From Mycoplasma sp. OR1901 (lineage in GTDB: Bacteria > Bacillota_I > Bacilli_A > Mycoplasmatales > Metamycoplasmataceae): DNA of 64,000 bases. A program made the position numbers and the translations under genes. Shown here one piece after another: positions 13,973-25,071 of the stretch. Below the pieces are notes generated by a model, which worked only from the letters and a program-made list of their open reading frames with translations, was not told where the DNA came from and ran no database searches. Position 1 is the stretch's first letter. Every line of letters begins with the position of its first letter. The DNA lies in contig NZ_CP054666.1 in assembly GCF_013348745.1 (NCBI RefSeq), positions 620,001 to 684,000 on the forward strand. The letters are read 5' to 3'.

Positions 13973-13998
13973 AAATCAGAGAAAACTCTGATTTTAAA
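13973..13998 (-). terminator. Terminator of the nrd operon
   Basis: On the minus strand AATCAGAG-TTTT-CTCTGATT is followed by a T run, immediately after the nrdE stop. Confidence 0.85.
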
Positions 13999-14002
13999 AT
14001 TA

Positions 14003-16159
14003 TTAAATTTTGCAAGATTGACATTCAAGATTTTCACTACCTTCAAGAACATCTTGACGAACACGAACATAGTAAATAGAACTACATTTTTTACTAAAAG
14101 CTCTAATATATGCCTTATTTAAATCACGTGTTGTTGCTTGATCAGTCATAAATAAAGTTAGCGAAATAGCTTGATCAACGTGTTGTTGAGCAACAGCTGC
14201 AAGGTCAATAATTGGATTAGGACCTAATTCATAAGCTCCATCTAAATAATACTTTAAATTCTCATTGCTTACTTGATAAGCAGGTACATAAACACGACCA
14301 ATTTTACCTTCTTTACGAACTTCAACTGGAGAAACTACTGGTTGTAAGCTAGGTGTACATGAAGATAAATATGAAATACTTCCTGTTGGAGCAACTGCCA
14401 TTAAGTGTGAGTTTGCTAATCCATGTTTTCTAATGTTTAAATCTAATTCAATTCAATCTTTTTGAGTAGGTATTTGAACTTGATATTTTTCAAAAATATC
14501 AATAATTTTTTGTGTTTTTGGAGTAAATTTATCAACTTCACACTTAGTATATTTAGATAAATATTCACCGTTTGCAAATTCTGAAATATCAAAAGATTTA
14601 AATTTTCCTACTTCTTTTGCCATTAAATTTGATGTTTTGAAAGCGTGGTAAGCAACTGTATAAAAGAACATATTTGTAAAATCAAGCGCTTCTTCGCTAT
14701 TATAATAAATTTGATTGGTTGCTAAAAAACCATGCATATTCATAGCACCTAAACCAAGTGCGTGATTGTTGTTATTTCCATAATTTACAGAAGGAGCAGA
14801 ACTTAAATCAGCAATTCTAGATACCTTATCAAGAGCACGAATTGAACGTTCTACAACTGAACCAAAATCGATTTCTGATTCCATTATTTTAGCAATATTT
14901 AAACTACCTAAATTACATGAAATATCTTCACCAATTTTTGTAACTGATAAATCAGTGTCAAATTCTGTTTCTGTTGAAACTTGCGCAATTTCAGAACATA
15001 AGTTAGACATAACTATTCTTCCACGTTGTTTGTGAGGGTTATTAGCATTAACTGTGTCATCAAAAAGAATGTAAGGATATCCAGATTCGAAGTGTAATTC
15101 TGCTATTGTTTGGAAAAGTTTACGTGCACTAATATATGTTTTCTTAATTTTTGGGTTTTTAATTAAGTTATAGTATTCTTTAGTAATTGAAATATCACTC
15201 ATAGCAACACCATAAACATCTTTAATATCTTTAGGCGAAAATAGTGCCATTTGTTCATTTTTCTTAGCTAATTCAAAAGTAATATCCGGAATAATAAGAC
15301 CTAAAGAAAGGGATTTAATTCTTACTTTTTCATCCGCATTTTCACGTTTTGTGTCTAAAAATGACATAACTTCTGGGTGATGTACATTTAAATAAACAGC
15401 ACCTGCACCAGGTCTTTGTCCAAGTTGGTTTGCGTAACTAAAACTATCTTCTAAAATTTTCATTACCGGAATAATTCCCGAAGATTGGTTTTCTAATTTT
15501 TTAATAGGAGCACCGAATTCACGTAAATTAGTTAAACATAAAGCGACACCACCTGCACGTTTTGATAATTGTAATGAAGTTGAAATACCACGTGCAATTG
15601 ATTCCATATTATCTTCAACACGTAATAAATAACATGAAACAAATTCTCCACGTTGTTTTTTACCAGCATTTAAAAATGTTGGAGTTGCCGGTTGAAAGTA
15701 ACCCAAAATAATATCTTTTAGTATTTTTTTAGCTAATTTTTTATCTCCTCCACCTAATAATAATGAGTTCATAACAACTCTATGTGTATAAGTTTCTAAA
15801 TATTCTTTTTCGTCAAAACTTTTTAAGCAGTATGTTGAAAAGAATTTAAATGCACCCATAAACCCAGGAAATTTATGTTTAAAACCTAATGCATATTCAG
15901 TCAATTCAACGATATAATCATAACCGTATTTATTTACTAATTCGGCTTCATAGTAGTCATTTTCGACTAAAAATTGTAATCTTTCTAACTCGGAATCAAA
16001 GTGTTTAATCCTAGGTAAAACATGCGAAATCATATATTGTTTTGCGGCTTCTTTATCAGCTTCAAAATCATATTTACCATTCATTTGAAGACCTGCAAGT
16101 GCGTTTAGTGCAATATATTTATCATCTTCTTTATTTAATTTATTAAATGTTTTATTCAT
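14003..16159 (-). CDS. nrdE: Ribonucleoside-diphosphate reductase class Ib/Ie alpha subunit
   Basis: 718 aa, the normal NrdE length. It reduces ribonucleoside diphosphates to deoxyribonucleotides using a radical delivered by NrdF. Visible motifs: the catalytic-site segments SCYLLRV and NLCSEIAQ, NPHKQRGR, GLGAMNMHG, and the C-terminal redox pair in ECQSCKI for thioredoxin/NrdH recharging. APTGSISYL, typical of the family, is near the C-terminus. It is the last gene of nrdF-nrdI-nrdE, starting 7 bases after nrdI, and ends at an intrinsic terminator (13973-13998). Confidence 0.95.
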
Positions 16160-16166
16160 TTTTATC

Positions 16167-16607
16167 TCAAAAGTCCTTTAAAATTTTTTGTAATCTCTCC
16201 ACATCTGAAGAGGTTCCTCTTAATTCATATTGATATAAAAGCGGAACTTTTAATTTTGATGTTAATACACTTCCTGCTAATGCAAAAGTATTATTAAAGT
16301 TTGTGTTACCCGAAGCAACTACACCTCTACAATGTGATCTATTTTTTTCATTATTTAAAAATTTAATTACTTGTTTTGGTACTGCACCACTTGTAAATTC
16401 TCCACCACCTGAATATGTTGGACAAAATAAAACATAATCAAAATCAACCTCAATACTTTCTTCAATATCATAAGGAATAGCGGTGCTATTAAAACCTAAT
16501 TTTTTAACAAATGTTTCTGTATTTTTTGTCATTGAACTATAGTAAATGCAGTGAATTTCCCCTCTTGGTTTAACTACATTTTCTAATTTAACTGTATCTA
16601 ATTTCAT
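16167..16607 (-). CDS. nrdI: NrdI flavodoxin-like activator of NrdF
   Basis: 146 aa from the ATG at 16607, which lies 1 base after the nrdF stop; an upstream in-frame ATG at 16643 would overlap nrdF and is less likely. The flavodoxin-like phosphate-binding loop IYYSSMTKNTETF is near the N-terminus; FCPTYSGGG and VVASGNTNFNNTF are NrdI signatures. NrdI supplies the oxidant (superoxide from its flavin) to NrdF. In class Ie systems this converts the NrdF tyrosine to a DOPA radical, so its presence next to a VPK-type NrdF is functionally consistent. Confidence 0.93.
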   Translation of the reverse strand: MKLDTVKLENVVKPRGEIHCIYYSSMTKNTETFVKKLGFNSTAIPYDIEESIEVDFDYVLFCPTYSGGGEFTSGAVPKQVIKFLNNEKNRSHCRGVVASGNTNFNNTFALAGSVLTSKLKVPLLYQYELRGTSSDVERLQKILKDF

Positions 16608-16608
16608 A

Positions 16609-17661
16609 TTAAAAATCTCAATCCTCATCTTCTGTTTCTTCACTTACACCCATTACATAACTACTTCCGTTTCCAGAAAAGAAATCATGATTTTCATCAG
16701 CTCGTGCTGAAAGTTGTGCAAATACTTCTGGTTTAATTTTTGTTTCTTCATCTGTAAATGGTGAATCATAACCTAAATTTTGTAAAAATTTACCTGCATT
16801 ATATAAACTGAATTTTATTGCATCTTCAGCTAAATTTTCGCCATCACTTAAATGAAAACCATCATAAAGTTCATATAAGAACTTTTTCTCTAAATCAATA
16901 AGTTCATACATTAATTTAAAAACAAACTCTTTCATTTCTGCTTGTTTTTCAACTGATTCTTTTTCGATCTTACGTTGGTATTTATAACCACTATAGTAAT
17001 TATGAATTACTTTATCACGTAAAATTAAACGAATAATATCACTTGTGTTTGGTAATTTTGAACGTGCTGATAAATAGAACGGCAAGTAGAATCCACCATA
17101 TAATAAAAATCCAGGCATAAGCGCTGATGCCACTTTAGATTTAAGTGGATCATCTCCTACATAATACGGTATAAGAGCTTTAGCTCTCGCTTGTAAAGCG
17201 TCATTTGCCACAACTCATTCATGAGCTTCTTCTATTTGTTCACTTGAACATAGTGTACTAAAAATTGTTCCATAACTTCTAGCGTGTACACCGACCATAA
17301 ACGCAAAGTTAGCATAAATTACTTGTTCATGATCTGTTGATGAATGTGGAATTTGTGCTGTATCAGAAACTGTAGCTTGAACTGTATCTAATAATGTTAA
17401 ACCTGTAAAAGTTCTTGTCACTAATTGTTGTCATTTTTCATCTAATGTATTTCATGATTTTAAATCATTTGATACAGGAATTTTCTCCGGTAATCAAAAG
17501 TTCTGTGTGACCCTATTTCACACTTCCAAATCTTTATCATCATTAATTCAATTTCAGTTAACACTTCTTAACCTACCTTTGAAACCATTTTGGTAATATT
17601 CAATTGGAGATACTGAATCATAATAATATTGATTTTTTATCTTAATTTTTTTATTTTCCAT
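16609..17661 (-). CDS. nrdF: Ribonucleotide reductase small subunit, metal-free class Ie (VPK) type
   Basis: 350 aa, ending in the typical DEDWDF tail that docks into NrdE (the W is encoded by TGA). Aligned by eye with class Ib R2, the radical Tyr is kept (FMVGVHARSY, Y130), as are D92 (LLDT), H126 and H220. Three metal-ligand glutamates are replaced: the ExxH Glu by V123, the LESF Glu by P183 (LMPGF) and the RDExxH Glu by K217 (RDKVIH). This V/P/K triple is the hallmark of class Ie R2, which uses a metal-free DOPA radical and was first shown in mollicutes such as Mesoplasma florum. The start at 17661 has an SD-like GGAG. First gene of nrdFIE. Confidence 0.95.
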
Positions 17662-17696
17662 TTTTTGTTGCTCCTCAATTTTAATTTAGTTATTAG

Positions 17697-17717
17697 CCCG
17701 CAAACCACTACTACGGG
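17697..17717 (-). promoter_or_regulatory. GC-rich hairpin in the nrdF leader
   Basis: On the minus strand CCCG...CGGG encloses TAGTAGTGGTTTG about 36 bases before the nrdF start, standing out from an AT-rich leader. A promoter-like TTGAAA and TATATAT lie just upstream (17718-17745). It may be a leader hairpin or an operator for the nrd operon; no known element is recognised. Confidence 0.4.
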
Positions 17718-17826
17718 TTCATATATAATACAATATTTCAAGGCTGTTTTTTAGAAAAAAATTAAAATAAAAAATAGTTAAAAATTTTTGTTTTTTATCC
17801 TTAAATTTTGGTATGATTTTAGATTA

Positions 17827-17886
17827 ACTTATTCGGTTAAATTAAAGTAAAATAATTCTTTTATGCCTATACCATAGGCATTTTTG
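17827..17886 (+). ncRNA. Candidate short RNA with terminator, upstream of and divergent from nrdF
   Basis: On the plus strand a promoter-like TTGTTT / 18 bases / TATGAT precedes a small hairpin (TTAAC-TTATTCG-GTTAA), then a perfect terminator (ATGCCTAT-ACC-ATAGGCAT followed by TTTTT). No gene lies upstream on this strand, so the terminator must end a short transcript or be fortuitous. The rest of the 17662-18087 gap holds nothing else except the leader hairpin at 17697 and a weak terminator-like repeat (ATATCAA/TTGATAT, about 18032-18064) downstream of the GIY-YIG gene. Confidence 0.3.
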
Positions 17887-18087
17887 TAATATGACTTATT
17901 ATTTTCATAATTTTTTCATATGCATGATAAGGAAAATTTTTATACCACATTTACCACTTTTATTTTCACATTAAAAACTGCAAGTTTTGTGTCCAATTAA
18001 GATGTCTGAATAACAATAAAATTAAGAAAAATATCAAACAAATTAACCTTATGCTTGATATTTTAAATCATAATATTTAAAGTATAT

Positions 18088-18996
18088 TTAATTATCGTTA
18101 TATCCATGTTTTTTTGTTGCAAAAACATCTTTTCAGTAACTTTCACGTTCTATTATTTTATTATCATCATATGATAAACTGAAATATTCTATTATAGAAA
18201 AATAGAAATTTTCTTCAAAATATTTTGCACCTTTTTCATTATAGAGTGAAATTAACTGTTTATTACCACCATGTTTAGAATCGAGATAATTACCTCATCT
18301 TTGAGCTACACCTTCTAAACCGGTAGCAGAACCAATATATAATTTTCCGGTTTCTATATCTGTAAGACAATATACACCTTTAACAGCCTCTAACGCTTCT
18401 TTGTATGTTGGTAAAATTTCACCATTAAAAATACGTTTTAATTTTTTAAAATCTAAATGTACTTTATCATAACCTTCAAATTTTTCTTTACTATATTTTG
18501 TGGGTAATAATTCTTTAATTGTTGGATTTCATTCAAGAAATTTTTTTATCGTAAACGAATACAGTTGTTGAGCTTGTTTCCCTTTTAAATTTCTCTTAAA
18601 ATTAACTACTAATCTCCCAAAATATGGTTGATACTTTTCAGAAATTTCTATTTTTACTTGATTTTGTTCTAGATTTATTTTATCAAATACACCGGTTTTA
18701 GGTATTTCTCTAACTATGCCACCGGACACAAATAATCAATCATCCCCACTAGGTAATTTTATAAAAGAATATGCTAACATTCCTAGCTTTGTATAATTTC
18801 TATTTCTTTTACTACTTCAACCACGAAATAAATGTTCAAATTTTCCATTTTCTTTTTCTTGTTCACTTTTTTCTAACCATTTATCAATAAATGCGGGCCC
18901 ACCTTCACCTATGGTTATACACGTTTCTATTTTTATATCTTCATTTTTAATATCATCATCACTTATATTAAAAAAATCTTTAAAACTTATTTTCAT
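18088..18996 (-). CDS. GIY-YIG nuclease-domain protein
   Basis: 302 aa. The C-terminal domain (about 207-302) is a GIY-YIG nuclease: GVY-x10-LYIG, a conserved Arg in AQRWGNY, a Glu in IIERESYW and the terminal Asn in HGYNDN, so the catalytic residues look intact. The N-terminal 200 residues (FEHLFRGWSSKRNRNY, VSGGIVREIPK) are of unknown function, perhaps DNA recognition. It is a single gene with its own start at 18996; no methyltransferase lies nearby. It could be an orphan restriction-like or homing-type nuclease, or a housekeeping protein. Family call sure, role unknown. Confidence 0.75.
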
Positions 18997-19162
18997 TTTT
19001 ACTCCAGTTTAATACTATATTTCAATGTTTAAATTATATCATTTTGTTTTTATTAGCAGAAATTGAAGGTCCTAAATTTGAATTACTTCTTTACTTTTAA
19101 GCATTAATACCAGTCAAAAAAGTATAAAAAATAGCAAAATATCTTTTGCTATTTAATGATAA

Positions 19163-21052
19163 TTAAACTTCGTCGTCTTCATCGATTAAATCATCTTCAA
19201 CATCGACATTTCCGAATATTTCATTCTTAATTTCTAATAACATTTCTTTTTGTTTATTAGAAATTCTCTTGTTATTTTTAGCTGGTTTTTGCTCATCTTG
19301 TGGTTGAGTATTTCTATTATTTGTAAACTTAATTTTTTTAGTAATTAAGTCTGAATCAGGTTGTTCATCAGTAAAAATAATTGTAGGTATAATAATTGGA
19401 TTTCTTCTTTTTTCTTTATAGAATAAAGAACTTAAACGATCAATAATTATTTTTTCTAAGTCTTCTTTAGTTCAATCTTTTACATTCTTAATTTGGTGTA
19501 AAACAGCACCATTACTTACCCTTTTAGCTTCTTCAACTAAATTCTTAGAAGTTTTAACAAAGAAACTTCCACGAGTAATAATTTGTGGTCTTGAAACAAT
19601 ATTATTATTTTCTTTATCGATGAAGAAAATAATGTTTACAAACCCTGATTTTTTAAGTATTTCACGTTCTTTAAGAGTTTCAGAACTTGTATTTAAAATG
19701 GTATGACCATCAATGTAAATTGGACCAAAATTAACTTTTTGATTTGTTTTATAAATCTCTTGGTCTAACATTTCATAAACTACACCTTTATCAAAAATGA
19801 TTACATTTGAATCTTTTACACCATTTTCTTTAGCTGTGTTACCATGAGCAACACTCATACGATATTCACCATGATATGGTAAAAAGTATTTAGGTTTAGT
19901 TAATTGGAATATTTTATCATGTTCTCATTTGTAAGCATGACCCGAAGTATGTAAGTAACCATCTACTCCGTTTTCTTTTATAATTGCACCTAATTTGTAC
20001 AATCTATTAATTAATAATTCAACAACCATTCTGTTTCCTGGAATTGGGCTTGATGAGAAAATGATTGTATCATTTTTACTAATTTTAATGCTTGCATGTT
20101 TACCATAACTCATTCTAGATAAAGCAGCAAGTTGTTCACCTTGTGAACCTGTTGTTAAAATAACTAAGTCTTGATCTTTAACTGTTGCTAATTGTTTCTT
20201 TTCAATTAAAACATCATCACCAACATTAATGTAGCCTAATTTTCTACCTATTTTAACACCTTGAATCATTGAACGACCAAATGTTATAACTTTTTTACCT
20301 AATTTTTCGGCAAGTTCAATAATTACCTTTACTCTAGTTAAGTTAGACGCAAAAGTTGTAATGATTAATTTTCTTTTTGCGTTAACCATAATATTTTCAA
20401 TATCGTTTAAAATATCACTTTCAGAAGGTGAATGGTTTGGTCTCATGGCATTTGTTGAATCTGAAAGTAGTGCTGTAAGCCCTTCTTTTCCAATTTGGTC
20501 TAAACGAGCAAAATCGGTATAGTTACCAATTGGCGTATAGTCAAATCTAAAATCACCTGTACACATTACACTTCCATTTGGCGTAGTAATTCTAACACCA
20601 AATGCATCTGGAATTGAGTGTTGTGCAGTTCAAAAGTCTACTTTACAATTATTATCAAATTTATAAACTGCACTTTTTTCTATTTCTATAAATTCAATTT
20701 TTTTATTAATACGATGCTCTTCAAATTTAAGTTTTAAATATTGAATTGCAATTCTTGGGGCAAAAATTTTGTTTAATTTTGTTTGTTTAGCTAAATAAAT
20801 TACACCACCAATATGATCTTCATGACCGTGAGTTATGAATAAACCTTCGATTTTTTTGTTTTCTTGATTTAAATATTCGTAATTAGGAATTATACCTTTT
20901 ACACCTGTATTGAAGGTGTCAGCGAATTTTATACCTGCATCAATAACAAAAATATGATCATCGTGGTCAATAACTAAAGTCGATTTTCCTATTTCTTGAA
21001 AACCTCCTAAAACTATCAATTTAGTTGGGATTTTTTCTTTTTTTGATAGCAT
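19163..21052 (-). CDS. rnj: Ribonuclease J
   Basis: 629 aa beta-CASP metallo-beta-lactamase ribonuclease with endo- and 5'-3' exonuclease action on mRNA and rRNA precursors. The zinc motif HGHEDHIGG is near residue 74, CTGDFRFD and SDSTNA follow, the beta-CASP region carries ITTFASN, and HTSGHAYK and PYHGEYRM are near 380-400. The C-terminal about 60 residues are a charged tail (K/N/E-rich, ending DEDDEV). It is transcribed divergently from rsmD, with about 130 bases between. Mollicutes lack RNase E, so this is a core RNA decay enzyme. Confidence 0.93.
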
Positions 21053-21183
21053 TGAATCTCCTAAATTATAAGTTTGAAAAAATGAATAATACTTTATTTT
21101 TAAGTACTAATACTATTATATAATAAAATAAAATATACTAAAATAAGTATATATATTATAATACTTATAAAAAGGAGTTAAAC

Positions 21184-21732
21184 ATGTTAAGAATAATAAG
21201 TGGAATTTATAGAAATAGGTTAATTCAGGAGCCTGATTTAAAAACAACTAGACCAACAACTAACAAGGTGAGAGAAGCAATTTTTTCTTCTCTTCAATTT
21301 AAAATTGTAGATAAAAATGTTTTAGATTTATTTTCAGGATCAGGTGCTTTATCAATTGAAGCAATAAGTAGAGGTGCTTCGAAAGCAACTGCTATTGAAA
21401 AAAATCGTGAAGCATTTAAAATATTAAGTTCAAATATACATTCATTAAAAATATCTAACATAAGAGCTCTAAACATTGACGCAAAAGATTATTTAAATAA
21501 AAGTAGTGAAACTTTTGATTTTATTCTTTTAGATGCCCCTTATGATCAATATCAACTAGTAAATGAAATTTTAGAAAAAATTGATCAAAAATCACTTTTA
21601 AATTCAGGTGGTGAAATAATACTTGAAACTAATAAAGTTAGTGAAATAATTGTTCCAGAAAATTTCAGAATTTTTAAACAAAAAAGATATGGAAGGATAG
21701 ATATTTTATATATCTGTTACAAGGATGAATAA
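21184..21732 (+). CDS. rsmD: 16S rRNA (guanine-N2)-methyltransferase RsmD family
   Basis: 182 aa, the usual length. SAM motif I is VLDLFSGSGALSIEA; motif IV is LLDAPYDQY, where the family normally has (D/N)PPY, so Ala replaces one Pro. The N-terminus MLRIISGIYRNR is typical of RsmD (m2G966 of 16S rRNA). A good SD (AAGGAG) precedes the start. Its last codons overlap the next methylase gene by 8 bases, indicating coupled translation. Confidence 0.9.
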   Translation: MLRIISGIYRNRLIQEPDLKTTRPTTNKVREAIFSSLQFKIVDKNVLDLFSGSGALSIEAISRGASKATAIEKNREAFKILSSNIHSLKISNIRALNIDAKDYLNKSSETFDFILLDAPYDQYQLVNEILEKIDQKSLLNSGGEIILETNKVSEIIVPENFRIFKQKRYGRIDILYICYKDE

Positions 21733-23032
21733 TTTTATAAAAAACCAAATTTTAGAAGTAAAATGTAGTGAAATTACCTATGAAGGTTATGGTGCTTGTA
21801 GATTCGATAATTTTAGCATTTTTGTACCTAATTTTTTTATCGGTGAAATTGCTAAAATTAAAATAAATCAAGTTTATTCTAAATACGCTTTTGGTGAAAT
21901 AGTTGAATTAATTGAAAAATCCGAATCAAGAATTGAATCAAAACAATATTTACAATATAATAGCGCTTCTTTAATTAATTTAAAATATGATAAACAAATT
22001 GAATTCAAGAGTAATTATTTTTCTAAACTAATTAAGTGAAATTTAAATATTGAAGATGAAAAAATTAAAGATTTCATACCTTCTCCAATTAATAAAAACT
22101 ACCGTAATAAAGCGAGATTTCCGTTTTTAGTAGACCAAAATAATATCCAAATAGGTCAATATATAAGAAAAAGCAATAAAATTGTTCAGTTAGATGAAGA
22201 ATTAATTTTAATTAATAAATCTCTAGAGACTGAAATTAAACAAATCATTAAAATCATTCAAAAATATTATTCAAATAATGAAAATAAATTTTATTTTAAA
22301 GAAATTAGTTTCAGAATAGGTTCAAATAATCAATTACAAATAATAATTGAAATTAACAAGTTTTTTAATTTAGAACCTAATTTAATTGAAGAATTAAACA
22401 ATAAAAATAACGTTAATCAATTATTCTTAAAGTTAGATAAAAAATACATTAAATTAATTAATAAAAATCCAATTAGTATTGAAATAAATAATAAAAATTT
22501 CCTTGTAAATCCAACGAATTTTTTCCAAGTTAATAGCTCAATAGCTTCGCTTATGTTTGATAAAATTAAGCAAATTAACTCACAATCAAATAAAAAAATA
22601 TTGTTAGATCTTTTTTGTGGTGTCGGAGTTATATCGCAACTTATTGCAGGTGAAAACCAAAAGGTTATAGGTGTGGATATTGAAAGTAGTTCGATTGAAC
22701 TTGCTAACAAAAATAAAATAATAAATAAAACTAATGCAAAATATTATGCTGGTGATGCGTTTAAAATCATTGAAAATAAGGCAAAAAAGATTGATTTAAA
22801 AGAAGCAATAGCGATTGTAGATCCGCCTAGAAGTGGTTTAAACAAATCAATAATTCAATGATTTAACTATAAACAAATTGAAGAAGTAATTTATATGTCC
22901 TGCGATCCTAAAACACTTATGAGAGACTTGAAATTATTTCAAGAATTAGGTTATAAAATTAATTTTATACAAGGTTTTGATATGTTCCCTAATACAGAAC
23001 ATATCGAATCTATTGTTTGATTAACTAAATAA
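21725..23032 (+). CDS. rlmD: TrmA/RlmD-family RNA (uracil-C5)-methyltransferase without Fe-S cysteines
   Basis: 435 aa. An N-terminal TRAM-like domain is followed by a SAM-dependent methylase: LLDLFCGVGVISQLIAG (SAM binding), VDPPRSGL and the catalytic Cys in YMSCDPKTLMRDL, with the C-terminal base Glu in NTEHIES. The usual [4Fe-4S] motif (C-x5-CGGC) between TRAM and catalytic domains is replaced by LQYNSASLINL with no cysteines. Target (U1939 of 23S rRNA or another uracil) cannot be fixed from sequence. It overlaps rsmD by 8 bases and ends before a strong terminator. Confidence 0.85.
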
Positions 23033-23037
23033 TTAAA

Positions 23038-23088
23038 AAACTTATTCAAACTACCATTTTTATAATTGGTAAATTTGAATAAGTTTTA
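23038..23088. terminator. Bidirectional terminator between convergent genes
   Basis: Inverted repeat AACTTATTCAAA / TTTGAATAAGTT with an inner TACCA/TGGTA pairing, followed by TTTTATTT on the plus strand. It serves rlmD and probably the convergent gene at 23154. Confidence 0.75.
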
Positions 23089-23153
23089 TTTATGAAAAAA
23101 TATATTGTAATTGAATATAGTAAACATTATAGATAAAATAAAATATTTTTTAA

Positions 23154-24311
23154 TTAACTTTCTTCTTCGCTTACTCCATTGTGTTCATCATGATTTTCAT
23201 CATTTGAATCAGGGTTTTCTTTAAGATATTCTTCTTTAGATTTTAAATTAAGTTTTTTCAAAGACTCAATATATTCGACTTCTCATGGTTCTAAATTATA
23301 TCAATTAAATTCGTTATAAATTCTATTGATTTTCTCAAAATATCTTTCTAAAAGATATTGTTTTCTAGCTTCTATTAACATAGACTCATATTCTTTTTCT
23401 TCTTCAGTAAGTTCTGAATCTATTGTAACAATTTCTTGTTGATTTGTTTTGTTGTCAATTTTAATATTATCCATTTTTGCTAAATGTCTTAATTCATCAT
23501 AGGTATGAATTTTTTTATTAGATCCAGGTAATGAATCAAAGTTAATATCAATTTCAGCTACAGCTTCTTTTTGTGCTTTTTCTGATAAATATTTCCTTTC
23601 ATCTCAATCACTAATTATAACTTCATCTTCTTTGTGAACATAACCATTATTTAAAACAACTTTATCTCTATGATCTTTATTTAGTGTATTTAAATTTTTT
23701 GTGTCATCAGAATTAACCGTATCATCAATTTCAATTTCAATGATAGGGTTTTCGATTTCAACAATTGCTCCAGAAGTGTTTGATTCTTGATTTAAAACCA
23801 CATTATCTTTCTCTTTACGACTTAATTTGTTTAAATCCTCAACTTTTGGTTCTTCTACTTTTGGTTTTTCAATTTCTCCTGTTTGGGTTTCAATTGTAGA
23901 TGTTTTAGGTTTTTTATTTAGTTTTTCAATTTCTTTTTCAAAGTAAGAATTTTGTTTAACTAATTGATTATTATATTTTTCTAAATCCTTTCTTTCCGCT
24001 TCAAGTTTTTTAATAATTTCTTGATTTTTGGAATCGGAACTATTTTTCAATAATTTCAATTCATTAATTTGGTTGGTCATATCTTTAATCTTATTTAATA
24101 ATTGTATTATTTTCTCATTATTTATTTTAATTTGAGTTTCATAATTTTTATCATTATTTTCTATTTCTGTTCGATTTTCAGGATTATTATTTTTATCCTG
24201 GATTTGTCTTGTTTTATGACCTGTCCACATAACTGCAGTTGCCAATGACACAGAGCCCAAAAAAGTTACTATTGCCATATTAATTGAACTGATTTTCTTA
24301 TTTTTTGCCAT
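23154..24311 (-). CDS. Membrane-anchored coiled-coil protein of unknown function
   Basis: 385 aa. One N-terminal hydrophobic segment (about 10-30, no lipobox Cys) is followed by a long coiled coil at about 55-135 (KIIQLLNKIKDMTNQINEL type heptads). Then comes a P/E/K linker with repeated KVEEPKVED and two related units, LNKLSRKEKDNVVLN and LNTLNKDHRDKVVLN, and an acidic C-terminus ending SEEES. I do not recognise the family; it is probably an extracellular surface or cytoskeleton-like protein. It is a single gene with a terminator downstream. Confidence 0.7.
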
Positions 24312-25065
24312 CTTGTTCCCCTTTGAAATTTTCCTTTGTTACATAATTATTATATATTTATATATAATTAAATCCTTCTAATAACACAAAAATGCAAAAA
24401 AAATAACTTTTTAACTAAAAAAAATATTTTATTAAAAAGTTAAAATTATGTCTTAAAATTATTTTTTAAAAAATATTATTTTTATATTTTTAAGTATCTT
24501 AAATAAATAAGTTTAATGTGTTTTTAGTATTCAAATGCTTATGGTATAGTAGTTTTAGTAAATTAAAAAATTATTTAAACGTAATATTAAACAAAAATAT
24601 TTTATTTAATTTACTACTAATTTTTAAATGAAATTCTAATAAATTTTATTTTTTCTTAATAAAGTTTAATGCATAAAATATTGATAAATATTAATAATTT
24701 TATATTATAAATGTCATAGAAAGTAGATCAAACATATAGTTATTAATAATTTGTTTAAAATACATAATTTAGTAAGGTATTTTCTTATTTAGATACCAAA
24801 AATGACTTATTCCAATGATTTATCTTTTATCTAAATAATAGTAATAAGCTCAAAGAATTAGCAACACCTCTAAAAGTTTTTGCAGTAATGTATTTTATAA
24901 GTAATTAGATAAACTAATAGAAATTAATAAATACAATAGTCAAGACCAATATCATTAGTCCCAAAAAAATTATTTAATACTTAATTTAAAAAAATGGAAT
25001 AAAAAATATTATATATAGGGTTAAAAATAAAAAAATAAAAGATTAGAATATAATTATCTAATCTT
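24312..25065. other. 750-bp gene-free AT-rich stretch
   Basis: No convincing coding frame on either strand. The one clear structure is an inverted repeat (AGTAAATTAAA at 24557-24567 with TTTAATTTACT at 24605-24615), weakly extended outward by TAGTAG/CTACTA. On the minus strand about 24850-24890 there is a short open stretch (YITAKTFRGVANSLSL) that may be the relic of a gene. No known RNA element recognised. Confidence 0.5.
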
Positions 25066-25071
25066 TTATTT
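25037..25071 (-). terminator. Terminator of the degV operon
   Basis: AAAAGATTAGA/TCTAATCTTTT hairpin, overlapping the stop codon of the small membrane protein and followed on the minus strand by TATTTTTTTATTTTT. Confidence 0.8.

Noticed and set aside
16608-16643. Longer NrdI starting at 16643
   Set aside because: It would overlap the C-terminal DEDWDF coding end of nrdF, and the ATG at 16607 directly after the nrdF stop is the natural start.
24840-24960. Second lysine-riboswitch-like piece (AGAGGTG on the minus strand)
   Set aside because: Only AGAGGTG is shared; no GCCGAAG, GCTGG or P2-P5 pairings follow.
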